NCBI GenBank assembly: GCA_016165875.1
Contig: JABBOT010000014.1
Location: forward strand, 14,385,432-14,449,431
DNA length: 64,000 nucleotides
Reading direction: 5' to 3'
Source: Acanthopleura granulata
Lineage: Eukaryota; Mollusca; Polyplacophora; Chitonida; Chitonidae
A program made the translations under genes and the position numbers. Shown here piece by piece: positions 46,001 to 56,483 of this stretch (position 1 is its first letter; every line of letters begins with the position of its first letter). A model generated the notes under the pieces. It worked only from the letters and a program-made list of their open reading frames with translations, did no database searches and had not been told where the DNA came from.

Positions 46001-48437
46001 CGCAAGACAGGATCCATCTCGGCAAGATCAGCCTCTGGGATTTGATTGGATGGGTATCTGCCAGCAAACTGTGCCTTGAAGGCGGTCCTGACAGCTGAAG
46101 GGAGGGGTTCAATGTGGATGTCTGGGCGTAGACCTCGCAACTGCTGCACTATAGACAGATATACAAGGACTACAGATGTGCCATACAGCCATGATGCATT
46201 TATTTATTTGACTTATATTCTACGCATCACTAAAGAAGGAGGGATGTGTTAATGAATTTTAAATTTTTGTAAGTTAAACAAAAATTTTATTTACTTCATT
46301 TCACTTCAATCAAGAGTATTTCTTTTTTAACAAGGGCAATGTCATTATGGTGAAAGGAAACAGGGCAGCGTCAGAGGGAAATCCATGACTGTCTGCAGGT
46401 TATTAGCTGTTGGATGCCCCAATCGCTCAGCCATCACAGAGTACATACATAAGGATGCAAAATGACAATCAGCAGTTTTGCGGGCAGACATATAAATGTA
46501 ATAAGCTCCATTTATTTGATTGTTCTTTAAGGCCATAGTCAATAACACTTCATGTAAACTATGATTGAAACAGTTTTTTGGGTACATGTAGAGGAAGCTG
46601 AAGTGCCACGGGTAAACCACTAACCTTTGGCAAGATACTGATGAACTTGACCACATTCGAATTAAGGTGGAAGACAAGTGGTCTTTGACAAGGTTTACCC
46701 TGTGCCAACGGCCACACAAGTGGCTTTCTGTCGCCATGGCCCCACAACCAGTGAGAACTGGCACAGTACAGCTCTATAACTGCTTTGGTGTTCAATCACA
46801 TTGTCCTGATCACATATATACCTTACAAGAGATGTAATAACAGAGGTATTTCTAGCGGCTTTCTCATTGTGGTAAAATGGAGTCTTAGACAAATGTTTTT
46901 ACTGAGTTTTCATGAAATAAAGCAAGTTTTTGAAACATTGGCAACAAAAAATCATTGAGTTCTGTAATTTGTTCAAATGGAGTTTCTGAAAAGAAATCAG
47001 CTGAATCTGAAGAAAAACTTTTCCGCTATTGTACTGTACTTACTTAACGCATCGTGTTCTTCCAGCTTGAAGGACCATTGCCTGGTCATTGCATCTGTAA
47101 CATCCATGAAAAATAAAAATAATACACATTTTAACATGCTTAAAGCACTATACCACTGTCTACACAGTTGACTTGATTTGAAGAATGTAAAAAGAAAACC
47201 ATTTCGTCACCTCATCTGATCAAACTGCATGTCACAGAAACAGAAGTTCTCCACAAAAACCACCTCATAATTTTATTTCCACAAATAAAACTTTATCTTC
47301 TTTTTGGAATGGTGTTTTAAGCCATGCTCAAGAATATTTCCCTTATACAACGGCAGCTAACAATATGGTATGAGGACAAATAAAAATTTAAAAAAAAGGA
47401 GACAACTGAATGTCATATTCAGTGATCTTTAAAGTAATAAAGGCTTCCTTCAGAATAGTTTTCTTTCACATTGCTGTATCCTAGCAAAGTACACCATCCT
47501 TATATTCCCTAAACTCGAGGAGCAGCTTACAGACGGTCTTGAGTTTCCCCAGGGTTGTGCCCGGTTTCATCCCGCCATGCCCGTCGTCGTCATATAAATG
47601 AAATATTGTCAAGTACCATGCAAAACACCATATAAATAAATAAATAAATGAATACTCACCATACTGCTTTGTTTTCATGGTCTTAAAAACTTCCACCATG
47701 GCTGCGTGAAATCCAACCTCCACCTTGAACTGTTCTCGTGAGCAAAGAACACACTTGCCCTTGACAGAAGTGAAAGGATTTGGCCTCGCTGTCCCATGAG
47801 GCACCCTGTTCATGGTGGTCATATGACTAGTCACATGACCCCCTCCTGCTGAGGCATAACTCTTTGTCAGGCCCACATTACCTGATTTTGGCAAAAAATA
47901 TAACGAGCCTGGTTGGTTTTGTGCACTTTGTCTTGTCTTTGGAACATTTCCATAAAAGGCAGCAGACTTTACGACAGCTGATGCAGGTTTTGAAACAGTT
48001 CCACTCAGACATGCACTCCCAACTGATGTGCTATAAACCAATGGTTTCTCAAGCACTAGTTTCTCAGAGACATTCCCAAGGCCCTGAGTGTTCCCTGTAG
48101 TCTTTGTACATGATGACAAAGCTGAAGATGCATCAGAGCACAAGTCTGTGGTTGTCTGAGCCTGAAGTTTTTTGGGAACCAATTTTTGGTCCTGGAAATT
48201 GTCTTTACAAACACTGGCCTTATTTTGCCACAACCCAGATGTGGCTTTTGTTTGCCCGGAGTCTCCACAGTTGTCTCCCTTCTTCATTTCGCGATCTTGT
48301 ACATGATCCTGACTCTGACCTTGTACTGCTGGACTTGGGTGCCTACCCATGTTCGCACGCTTCTCCGCCAGCCTGGCCAGTGCTTTCCGTTTGTTCTCCT
48401 CTATTCGCAACTTCTGCTCCTGTGTCAGGCCACTCAT
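28023..48437 (-). CDS. SMARCAL1: SMARCAL1/HARP annealing helicase
   Basis: Sixteen minus-strand exons: 47660-48437, 47044-47094, 45965-46148, 45179-45329, 44411-44572, 42023-42088, 41121-41258, 39633-39712, 38692-38824, 37624-37694, 36175-36274, 35205-35390, 34165-34265, 31719-31806, 30195-30342 (donor at 30195 or 30118) and 28023-28219. All phases match; about 877 aa (human 954). The family is an SNF2 ATPase that rewinds RPA-coated DNA and remodels stalled forks. Seen: an N-terminal RPA-binding helix ([20 protein letters not shown]); a long polar linker; one HARP domain at about 226-292 ([12 protein letters not shown], then PDIHIEPLP); ATPase motif [10 protein letters not shown] (K357); motif II DESH (443-446); motif [14 protein letters not shown]; motif [13 protein letters not shown] (704-714). 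The C-terminus has QAKIKQFF, a PIP box absent from human SMARCAL1 as I remember it, and ends AKKIKL. The start is the ATG opening MSGLTQEQ; an acceptor at 48467 implies a 5' UTR exon. Confidence 0.96.
28290..28515 (+). mobile_element. SINE, head truncated, in SMARCAL1 last intron
   Basis: Starts within the tRNA-like head ('ggttagaacacttgcagcac'), then 'gaagttcaagtctgg', 'cataatgctggctgtcgtca' and tail 'caccagtcaaataaatcaaa'. It begins about 70 bases from the last coding exon. Confidence 0.85.
28850..29010 (-). mobile_element. SINE, 3' two thirds
   Basis: 'ttatttattggatttgtgtt', 'ccagaatatttcacttatac', 'gcagccagcataatgttggt' and 'tgcaggttgctggcagacct'. Confidence 0.8.
29308..29576 (-). mobile_element. 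Full-length SINE
   Basis: Reverse copy from a TTTG tail through 'tactcaagagtatttcactt', 'cattatggtgggaggaaacc' and 'tgcaggttgctggtagacct' to the tRNA-like head at 'aaccgactgagaaacggagg'. Confidence 0.9.
31253..31806 (-). repeat. Tandem duplication of SMARCAL1 exon 14 end plus splice donor
   Basis: 74-bp units at 31253-31326, 31327-31400, 31401-31474, 31475-31548, 31549-31622, a 38-bp partial at 31623-31660, then 31661-31734; the exon itself (31719-31806) overlaps the last unit boundary. On the gene strand each unit repeats the coding stretch from ctgagtaaggctg through cagatacctgtc to the donor cagcag|gtgagt. Units are very close to the exon in sequence. The unit at 31401-31474 has lost its donor (GT to AT). 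Confidence 0.95.
32280..33400 (+). mobile_element. Truncated Penelope-like element with GIY-YIG domain
   Basis: The frame 32371-32808 encodes [20 protein letters not shown] followed by KT, the start of a GIY-YIG endonuclease domain, then further C-terminal text ([20 protein letters not shown]). This C-terminal endonuclease after a reverse transcriptase is typical of Penelope-like retroelements; the RT part is absent. The sequence 'ggtcaaatgcctggtgctg' occurs after the frame several times and in inverted orientation before it, at 32278-32297. It lies in a SMARCAL1 intron on the opposite strand. Confidence 0.75.
32925..33400 (+). repeat. About 125-bp tandem repeat next to the Penelope-like fragment
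   Basis: Blocks 'ttagatatc', 'atttcacacctatcac', 'agggtcaaatg' and 'cctggtgctgtcatcac' recur near 32945, 33066, 33191 and 33314. Confidence 0.85.
33700..34105 (+). repeat. Degenerate ~62-bp tandem array in SMARCAL1 intron
   Basis: About seven units built from 'ggtcatcagtcagctctgac', 'ctcagcacacatgttccagg' and 'aatcatctcattac'. The block tggtcatcagctgt is also found in the neighbouring coding exon (34165-34265). Confidence 0.85.
35911..36066. mobile_element. MITE-like element, copy 3
   Basis: Right end 'aaaagaaaaacccctag' and inside 'tattgagtttttcatgaaat' and 'gagttttctgatttgttcaa' match copies 1 and 5. The left end is diverged. Confidence 0.55.
37100..37245 (+). mobile_element. SINE 3' half in SMARCAL1 intron
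   Basis: 'agtaacctgcagatgttgta', 'tttccccccagctctgtcct', 'aagtgaaatattcttgagta' and an AAATAAACAAAT tail. Confidence 0.8.
39751..39925. mobile_element. MITE-like element, copy 4
   Basis: Sharp left end aggggtttttctagccaatt; inside 'aattgaacaaattggaaaac' and 'ttcaagaaaactcaatatag'. The right end is not intact. It begins 39 bases from the SMARCAL1 exon at 39633-39712. Confidence 0.6.
40050..40280 (+). repeat. Two-copy direct duplication, about 116 bp
   Basis: 'cccaactcttaggttac' through 'gacagaataaccatcgagac' to 'ctcttctgattatctcat' is present twice in tandem with few differences. Confidence 0.9.
40377..40904 (+). repeat. 44-bp minisatellite, 12 units
   Basis: 'tatggagtatctatcactaa' plus 'tcatcagctgagtatgtcca' repeats over 528 bases with a few base changes and no length change. 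In the SMARCAL1 intron between exons 7 and 8. Confidence 0.95.
41510..41785 (+). mobile_element. SINE in SMARCAL1 intron
   Basis: A diverged head, then 'ggctggcttcctctctggct', 'accgtgggtttcccttgggc', 'gctgccattgtataagtgaa' and tail 'actaatcaaataaataaatc'. Confidence 0.8.
42130..44080. other. Large SMARCAL1 intron segment without recognised elements
   Basis: Between exons 5 and 6. AT-rich; I see no SINE, tandem array, RNA gene or open frame of note. Confidence 0.5.
44113..44240 (-). mobile_element. SINE tail fragment in SMARCAL1 intron
   Basis: 'ttatttatttatttcgttgg', 'cgacggccagcattatggtg' and 'ggaggaaactgggcagcgcc'. Confidence 0.8.
46286..46412 (-). mobile_element. Diverged SINE fragment in SMARCAL1 intron
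   Basis: 'tcaagagtatttctttttta', 'cattatggtgaaaggaaaca' and 'tgtctgcaggttattagctg' follow the order of the SINE body. Confidence 0.6.
46841..47023. mobile_element. MITE-like element, copy 5, beside SMARCAL1 exon 2
   Basis: 'cagaggtatttctagcggct' to 'tgaagaaaaacttttc', with the shared inside 'gagttttcatgaaataaagc'. It stops about 20 bases short of the 51-bp coding exon at 47044-47094. Confidence 0.55.
47305..47372 (-). mobile_element. SINE tail fragment
   Basis: 'gctcaagaatatttccctta' then 'acaacggcagctaacaatat'. Confidence 0.6.
47500..47656 (+). mobile_element. SINE 3' half abutting the SMARCAL1 exon 1 donor
   Basis: 'cccagggttgtgcccggttt', 'gtcgtcgtcatataaatgaa' and an AAATAAATAAATAAATG tail ending at about 47651. 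The exon donor (GT at 47658-47659 on the other strand) follows within a few bases. Confidence 0.8.
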
Positions 48438-48487
48438 TGTCAATTCCCTGTTCCTCAACCTGTCAACTGAAAAATCAAAATTTATGA

Positions 48488-48600
48488 AAAATTTATTTAT
48501 TTGATAGGTGTTTATTGCCTTACACAAGATTATTTCACTTATATGACAGCTGCCAGCATTATGGTGGGAGAAAACATGGCAGAGCCCAGGCGAAAATGAA
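48488..48600 (-). mobile_element. SINE tail fragment upstream of SMARCAL1 start exon
   Basis: 'atttatttatttgataggtg', 'agattatttcacttatatga' and 'gccagcattatggtgggaga'. It lies just outside the acceptor of the start-codon exon. Confidence 0.75.
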
Positions 48601-50104
48601 AATTTTAACAAACTGTATTTCACTTAAAATCTGGCTGCAAAAATGAATTTTCAGAAGCACATAAAGGCCTTAAAATGATACTTATGATGCCAACAAAAAT
48701 GTTTTGTGTAATGAAATTAATCAAACTTCTTAAGTGGCCTTATAAGGTGGATGGATCAATCAGAATCAAAGTCTTGCCGACAGTAATAAGCTTAACTTTG
48801 GGTGAAACACATTACTCAAGCTAAATTACATGTATGTGTTTGTTATCAACTCTGCCTAACTCATAATAGCAGTGATTATACTGCATCAGCTGTGGTGGCT
48901 TACACTGCAAGATTTCTGTACATATGGTTTCCAAGACATTATTTTACAACAAGACTTACAGATGACAAATGATGCTGTGGTTTTGTTGTTTTCCAATAAA
49001 GTCATAGGTCCATGACGCTAAGTTTAACATACAGAAATGACATCAATCTCAGAGTGATAAAAAAACATTTATTTTACCTCTGACCTTAGCAGAAAGCAAA
49101 CTTATTCCTGCTTGCAAATTTTCTTTTAACATGTTAATTGCCTGCCTCCTTTGTTTTAAATTAATAACTACTTAACACCACGACTAACCTTCCATTTCAT
49201 CAAACTGATGATGATGTATGTCCTATAGCTTATCCATTTGATCTTCAAATTAAAACCTACCTAGACCTGATCACCTATCATCAGTTGAATCATGTTTGTC
49301 CATCTAGATTCAGTTCACCGTCAAACAGCTGTTGTGATTGTTGTTGTTGTTGTTGTTGCATCCCGTAATCCTGATCCAATATAGCGTTAAACAGTTTCCG
49401 TCAGCTTTTAGTGGGTTATTCCGATACACACATAGAAGTAAGTGTCGTCAATGAAACCTGTCGGCTGTGACAGCCCTTTTTGGAATGTTTAACAGTAAGA
49501 TCACAGTATTTCATGCATCCTTTCCGTTTCTACAACCCTGCCCATCTTCATTACGAGCACTAGGCAAGGAAGATAATTTAGCATTGCACCTTGCAGGTTG
49601 TCTCCCTTGATCCGCACGCATTGAAAAAAAGTCTTGCACGTTATCTAAATAGTAGCACACCTAAATAGAGAACACTTCAGCTGAGATTCGATTTGGGGTT
49701 AAAAAGTAATGATAAATCACTCTTTAATTGAATGTATTCAAGACAAAATGGCATATTTGCACGTTTCACCTGCTTTCTCGGTTTCTTTTTTCTTTCCTCT
49801 TACAGTTCTAGGTGCATGTTGAAACCGTTTTCTAATCTATCATAACTCCTGCATGGGGTTACAGTTCCAGTTCTATTGTAAGTTCTACGTTAAGCACATT
49901 AAAATATAAAAATGATGTTGGGATTTAAAACCCTATAATTAATTTTGCAACATGACCCGTAAAAGAAGATCAGTTTGTCCTGCGATTAATGTAGCTGTTA
50001 TAGTAGTCCCTGGTTTATCACAAAGTTTTGTAAAAGAATACTTTTTAGTGAAATTCCCTGGTATCTGAGCTGAGCCTGATTTAAGTCACTATTATACAGC
50101 ACTG

Positions 50105-50355
50105 CTCAAAGATGTGTATTTCTGGGTGTCTAGTGCTATAAGGCACTCTAAAACGTGTGTATTTCTGGGTGTCTAGTGCTATAAGGCACTGCTCAAACGT
50201 GTATTTCTGGGTGTCTAGTGCTACAAGGCACTGTTCAAACATGTGTATTCTGGGTGTCTAGTGCTATAAGGCACAGCTCAAACATGTGTATTTCTGGGTG
50301 TATAGTGCTATAAGGCACTGCTCAAACATGTGTATTTCTGGGTGTCTAGTGCTAT
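50105..50355 (+). repeat. About 46-bp tandem array, six units
   Basis: 'tgtgtatttctgggtgtcta' followed by 'gtgctataaggcactgctca' repeats with small indels. Confidence 0.9.
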
Positions 50356-50969
50356 AACTCCTCCAAATGAGTACAAATTGAGCCTTACCATATTATTACT
50401 GGTACCCTAATTCCTTGAATTTTGGACACACTTCAACTGCCCTTTTTGGATGCAAAGTTTTGTTTTCTCTTCTGGTGATATACATGTAGATCACTGAATG
50501 ACCAACATGTTGGTATCTTTACATTTACAACTGCCAGAGGAATGTAATATTTTGCTTTCAGCAGCACTAATATCTGGGGAATCGACAACCACTATAAATG
50601 TAACAGGCCCTCACTAGCTCTAATTCAGTTCAGTAACTGTCAGTGGATCTGCCATTGGCCACTAAGGTCGCAGGCTAATGTATCTACGTCCGGCTCATGC
50701 CGCCCTGACTGCAGCCTTGAGTCAGGGGGGTTGTCAGGTATACCTCAGTGTTGATGAAGGCCAGTGGTGTAACAGCCCCTCACTAACTCTGGTTTTCTGG
50801 CCTTCGTTCAAGTGAAAACCTCCTATGCAATAAGTGACACTGACCTCCAATCAATAATTATTAAAACCGTCTTTCAAATAAAATCTGCATTCTCATTTGC
50901 ACCACTGGACATTTGAATTTCATTTTCCTATTCTTGTAATAAACTTGTATTTACACAGTTAGTTAGTGT

Positions 50970-51090
50970 TCAGGGCCCACTTGCATCAAGCCCTCTTAAT
51001 GTTGGGAGCACTTAGCTACCATGGTGACACCTACACCTATTACGATGGTGGCGTAATACCTACAGTGCTGGTTGCCATGGCAGTTACGTG
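50970..51090. mobile_element. Palindromic MITE-like repeat, copy A
   Basis: 'aagccctcttaatgttggga', 'gcacttagctaccatggtga' and, towards the other end, 'gttgccatggcagttacgtg' inverted. The same design is found at 54045-54160. Confidence 0.6.
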
Positions 51091-53227
51091 CTCAAAACGT
51101 TCAGAGTGCTTCGTACACTTGATTTGTGACTTTTGCTTCACTTACTTCTATTGCTGTTTTCACTGCTGCTCTAGAATATTTTGCATACATAACACGCCTC
51201 CTCGTGCAAGTGTGACGGGAAGAGTCAAACACAACCTCATGTGTCAAATATCTGGGTTCAGAGAAAGGCCAGTCTCACTATAGATTGTTGTACTGTTTCA
51301 GCTAGGTCCCTATATAGGAGTTGTGTGTAGTTTAAGATCGAGCTGTAGAGAAATTCCTCAGGCCATCCTTCAAAACTATTTGTTGTGCATACCCTGACCT
51401 ATTTGAAAAAATAGTCATTCGGCAGGGAACTTATTTGTTTATTCTGGCTTTGACACTGATTGGCTGCTTGATGACAGACTTGACTATGACTTGCTGTTCA
51501 ATTTATGGCAGGCACCTGAAATCAACCTGACTTGAAGCTGCGACCAGAATTTCAAGTGCATGATTTGAACACAAGACATTATGTGTCAAGGGCTTGATTA
51601 GTCCTCTCCCGTTGAAGTAAAATCCAAAGGAATGATTTCACAAACACACAGATTCTAGTGAGCATAGAAAAAGACTTTAATTTCATTATTCGTTGGTCAA
51701 CATATTCCATTAGTGGGCGGAATAAATGCGTATCTATGGCATACACAGTAACATGATCCCTCCACCCACCTCTACTAGGGGAAGGTTTCAAATGAGTGAA
51801 GATAAAAATCCTAAGTCACACAATTGGTCCACTTTCAATTACCGTCATAGTACAAAACACAATAAAAAGTTTTTGACAAGGGAATACTTGCTATATATGT
51901 ATATATATATATATATAAATGGAAAAGTGATAAAGATTTATTATAAATAGAAAATTAAGATACAATAGTATAGTCATGTTAAAAGAAAAAAAGAGCAAAT
52001 CTGACAATGCTAAGAGACAGATTTTTAACAGAAAGATTTGAATTGAAATACACAATACACAAGAGCAAAGAATGGAATGAAATTAGACGCCCAGGACACA
52101 ACGAATCCCACCAATTGTCAATCTTGCCATATACATGTAAATACTATAATTTCCAACAAAATGAGACAACTAACAAATAAACATACAATGAAAACTTTGG
52201 GATACACATATCATTTAAAATTACCATAATGTAAATGTGTAGATGTAAGGTTTGTGAACATGTAATAGAAGTAAGCACTAACCAAAATCAGCAAATCAGG
52301 TAAATGACAATATATTGCATCACAGCACATGGATTTCACAACTATTTTACATCAGAAATCAGCACCCTTATGCATGTAATACTGGGAAACAAAATTATGA
52401 AAAGTCTATGTGGGGAAAATACAATACTGACTGGATGTATTCTAACAATCTGAGCTAGAAATAAAATATGTAACTGACATTCTGAATAGCACAAAAGATT
52501 ATGGATACAGATGTATCTTTAGAAGTAAGCAAATGATATGACTTGCCAAGAAGAGCAAAGAAAAGAAAAGTGATGAAGGCTAATAGTGTCAAGAAAACAC
52601 CCCCCCCCCAAAAAAAATCTGAATACTTACCTGATATTCAAACATGATAAAAATCAGACAAATTGTTGTTCCTCATTCAAATGAAATAAGAATGTGTTTT
52701 ATATTTGAATATTTTATATGAAATCATTCATCCTTTGATGAATTAGAATTCACAGAGTGATTCAAGTCATATCAACACCAAAATTTTCTTCTGCTGCATA
52801 AATAAATAACAGCAAAATTGCACAATGAGATTTGACGTGGACACCAAATGTCTTTCAATGTATCTGCACCTGAATAATTCACGGCCATGTGATAACACAA
52901 GTACGCAGGACAATGCAGCCATGCAACAGAACAACTGTCTGTTATATCACTCACATCAGGGCATGGATACATATTTCAGCACTATAATGTGTTCACTACT
53001 ACATACAACAAGGGCACTTGCAGTATAGTCTCATATGAATTTCTCATCAAGCAAATTTAAAGACTGGCAAATTCATCCATTCATGTGTATAAAGTTTTAG
53101 TGAAATCCTTCAGTGTGTACATGTAGGAGTCTGTCATGTCTGCGATACAGTAATGTAAACCATACGTGAAGATATCTATGTACATAGTTTACAGTGATTC
53201 ACTTTGCTGTATATGCAGTTCTGATTG

Positions 53228-53430
53228 CTTAATTTATTTATTTGACTGGTGTTTTAGGTCATAGTCCAGAATATTTCATTTCAACAGTGACCAGCATGGT
53301 GGTGAAAGGAAACAGGGCACAGCCTGAGGGAATCCCTGACCATCGGTGACGGGTGCTGGATGAATTACAACTGGAGAGGAAGCCAGCCAAAACTGGACTT
53401 GAACTCACGACTACATGGGTGAGAGTATAC
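53228..53430 (-). mobile_element. SINE, 3' and body
   Basis: 'atttatttatttgactggtg', 'ccagaatatttcatttcaac', 'ggtgaaaggaaacagggcac', then a body with 'ggagaggaagccagcc' and 'ggacttgaactcacga'. Confidence 0.75.
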
Positions 53431-54044
53431 GCAGTTTTGAGAATGAATAGTGCGAGACTTGAAACGGAATGTCAAGAGGAAAACAACAACAACAACATCA
53501 CCAGGCTATAACATTTGCAATAAACAAGCTCTGTATAAACTCTGCATTTGTGTAAATATATAGGCAAACAGACAACTGGCCTGTGTACCAAAGGGTGTGA
53601 TAAAGTAAGCCACATGGTGCAGTGCTAACTATGCATGCTAACACACTTTAACAGTTGTCATTAGAGACAAAGAGCCCATGGGAATCCACTGAGCAGTGCA
53701 TCCAAGGCATGTATACAATTTCATTTAGCAATGCCATAAGTCCAGAAATATATCTGCTAAGGCTGTGGCTAGTCCATCTTCACATACGGATCTGGGTCTC
53801 AGGAATCCATGTTAAAGATCTGGAGTCAGCTAAATTAATATGGAAGGTTCATGCATGAACTCAGACTTTGCATACTTCAGAGACTTTGTTTTCCCAATAT
53901 TTCTACTTCTGATTCTAAAGTACAGACGTTAGCTGGATTGTTCCACTAGTGATAAACTGGAAAACTAACACTTTTTTCCTTTCACTTTCTCACCATTTTT
54001 CAGAACACAGGTGGAATTTGATTCAGGCCACAATCAATGCAGGT

Positions 54045-54160
54045 AAGCCCTGGTCCCACTTATACAAAGCCCTCTTAATGTTACAAGCACATAACTACCA
54101 TGGCAACCTGATCTGTAGGCATTACATTGCCATGGTACTTATGTGCTCTTAAAAGAAACC
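54045..54160. mobile_element. Palindromic MITE-like repeat, copy B
   Basis: 'acaaagccctcttaatgtta' and 'caagcacataactaccatgg' are mirrored by 'attgccatggtacttatgtg' and 'ctcttaa'. Two CCATGG-centred blocks face each other. Confidence 0.65.
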
Positions 54161-55570
54161 ACCACGGAAGTGTAACATAAATTATAATGAAATGAGTAAG
54201 GTTTGAAAATTTAAAAGACCCCACCGGCAAATTTTTCAGATGTTCTCTAAGAAACATATGCTTCACTGCCGTATTTAAAAGTTGCCGACATTTTACTCAG
54301 CTGATGCTGGCTGATAGACGTGAATCAGGCCCTGCCCTCTCTGGTGATATCCAGCCCGCCTGTATTTCACCTGATCTTTTTGCACCAAAAATCTGCACAC
54401 TGTGGCATCCTGCCAGTTCTTTGTTGTTGTCTGCGCACTAACAAAACAAGGGCAGCAACCAACCATCTGTAACTCTGTTGAATTTGCTTCCATGGGGCCA
54501 ATATGACTCCTGTTATATACATTCAAAAGATAAAATGGTAATGAATTGAGGGCCCAATTTATGTCATATCTGCTAAACGGGCTTTACATAATCCTGATTC
54601 TGATTGATCAAAATTATTTTCACAGTTACATCCCCTTTTACACGGAGGTATTTATTATCCAGGAATAAGTGTTTGTTATGGCCTACCTTAAAATTTATTG
54701 CCTTGGAATTATACATATAGAAAAAAAAATTGAAGGGTGGTTTTAAATCTTCAATCCATACTCTTTTACCACAAATTGCCCAACACTTCACCTGTCTTCT
54801 CCTTTAATGTTATCAGAGCCCTTCATGCAAGTGGGCACTGGTTTGGAGGAAACACCTCACAATTACACGGGCACAACTGTTTTCAGACATGTATGCATCC
54901 CTTTGCACCTCTTCTGAATTCTCTTGAGTATTTTTTCATCATTACAAATGTTAGACAACATTATTCAGGTCTGTCAAAATCAAAGAGTCAATCACAGTTA
55001 TTCATCATTCTTTCTGAAGGTACACAACAATAATTTCATGGATTTCTGATACAATAAATCAGATTCTATTACGTTAACTGGAGTGAATCCAGGCCAGTAT
55101 ATAACTACAAATCAACCCCAATACAGCAGCAGACAATTTGTAAAAATGTAAAATCAAATATTTATTTATCTTCATGTGTCCTTGGTCTCACTAATTTATC
55201 AGATGACTTATCAGAACATTTAGTTCACAAAATCATGCAACCTCTAATATTCCTGTATTCAGAAAGGTGGCAAGATTTTTTTTAACTACAGATTTGTCGT
55301 AAGTCTTTAATGGAAAAGACAACAATACACGTACTTGCACTTTATGCCTGTACTTAAACTTTCCTTTGAAAAGATAAGAATGATGTTTACAATTCCGAAT
55401 AAATATGTATGATAAGCTGTGCTAACACGATCAAATTTCAGTTCTTGGAAATAACTGAGAGTAGCCACTGAGTTAAGTCTCAACGCCATGAATGAACTGG
55501 ATTAAGCTGAAACACTCAACAGCTGACATGAGGTTTACACAGAGGATCAAAGGATAAAAGAACTACAAGC

Positions 55571-55597
55571 GAAAAAAAAAAAAAAAAAAAAAAAAAA
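55571..55597 (+). repeat. A homopolymer tract
   Basis: About 27 consecutive A, followed by 'gaaaaaagaaa'. No SINE is attached. Confidence 0.9.
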
Positions 55598-56483
55598 GAA
55601 AAAAGAAACCTATAGGTGTCACTGAATTACCTCCCTTGGTAAATGGCAGGCAGTACAATGTACAAGGATATGCAAAATTCATTTTTGATGTGTGAAACTA
55701 CGAAGAATGGGATCTGTAGGTCTTGAATGGATGGCAAAAACAGAAGTCTGGGCAACGAATGCACAAAAACCTTTACATCAACAAGTGAGAGTCTCAGAAT
55801 TGTGAAGACATCAGTAAGTCTTTGGCCTAAATAATATGTACTCATTCAACAGATGGCCTGTGTGTCAGTTCTGTGTCACTGTAGTTTCTGTTGATCTTAA
55901 ATTATATGCATATCGTATGTATTTCATATCTATACGCAACTAAAATCGGTTCAGATGTTTTCCCTAAAACATAGCATGGACGCTGCTGAAGTGGTCACAT
56001 CCCCTCCAATTTCATTACATTTACAGGGTTACTGTACACACAAGCAATCTCTACCACGTAACTCATACCACTCTTACCTCAAATCTCGTCATGAGCCCAT
56101 TTCAGAGGTTTTATCTATGCAAATATCCTCTTTAACATACGTGTTACTGATATGGGCGACTGACCTCAAGGGAGGTAATTTGGCAGGGCTATGTTGAGAC
56201 CTGACAGTCTAATAAGATACATGGCGGGACATGTACATTATTTACTGAAATTGTGTGTAAAAATTACCCTCTAGGACCTGCATCTGATTTCTGTGGTGTA
56301 AGATAGGCAATTCTAAGATCACTAACAAGCAGCTAACTGCCACATAATAGGACCTGCAATCGGAACCATTTCAGGGTTCTGAAACATTGATGCTTTGCAC
56401 TCACACCCCCAACCGACAACAATGAGCACTTCTAGCCATAACTGAGATGAGTCCACTCGTGACACCGTGACACTTCGTGTGGA

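Larger units (their letters stand above)
48610..56480. other. Spacer between SMARCAL1 5' end and Epac 3' end
   Basis: No coding exon recognised. It should hold the SMARCAL1 promoter and non-coding first exon, and part of the Epac 3' UTR; I cannot place either. It contains a tandem array (50105-50355), two palindromic MITE-like copies (50970-51090, 54045-54160), an AT run near 51895-51917 and an A tract at 55571-55597. AATAAA on the Epac strand near 55160 is one possible 3' end. Confidence 0.5.

Noticed and set aside
46559..46795. Segment [18 protein letters not shown] as a possible HARP exon of SMARCAL1
   Set aside because: It resembles the domain weakly, but its ends have the wrong phase; the exon at 47044-47094 fits both phases and matches the HARP core far better.
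47186..47290. Segment [13 protein letters not shown] as a HARP exon
   Set aside because: No acceptor and donor with the required phase 1/1, unlike 47044-47094.
50966..51283. 105-aa plus-strand frame
   Set aside because: Its first half is the palindromic MITE-like repeat that also creates a similar frame at 54049; the rest has no recognisable domain.
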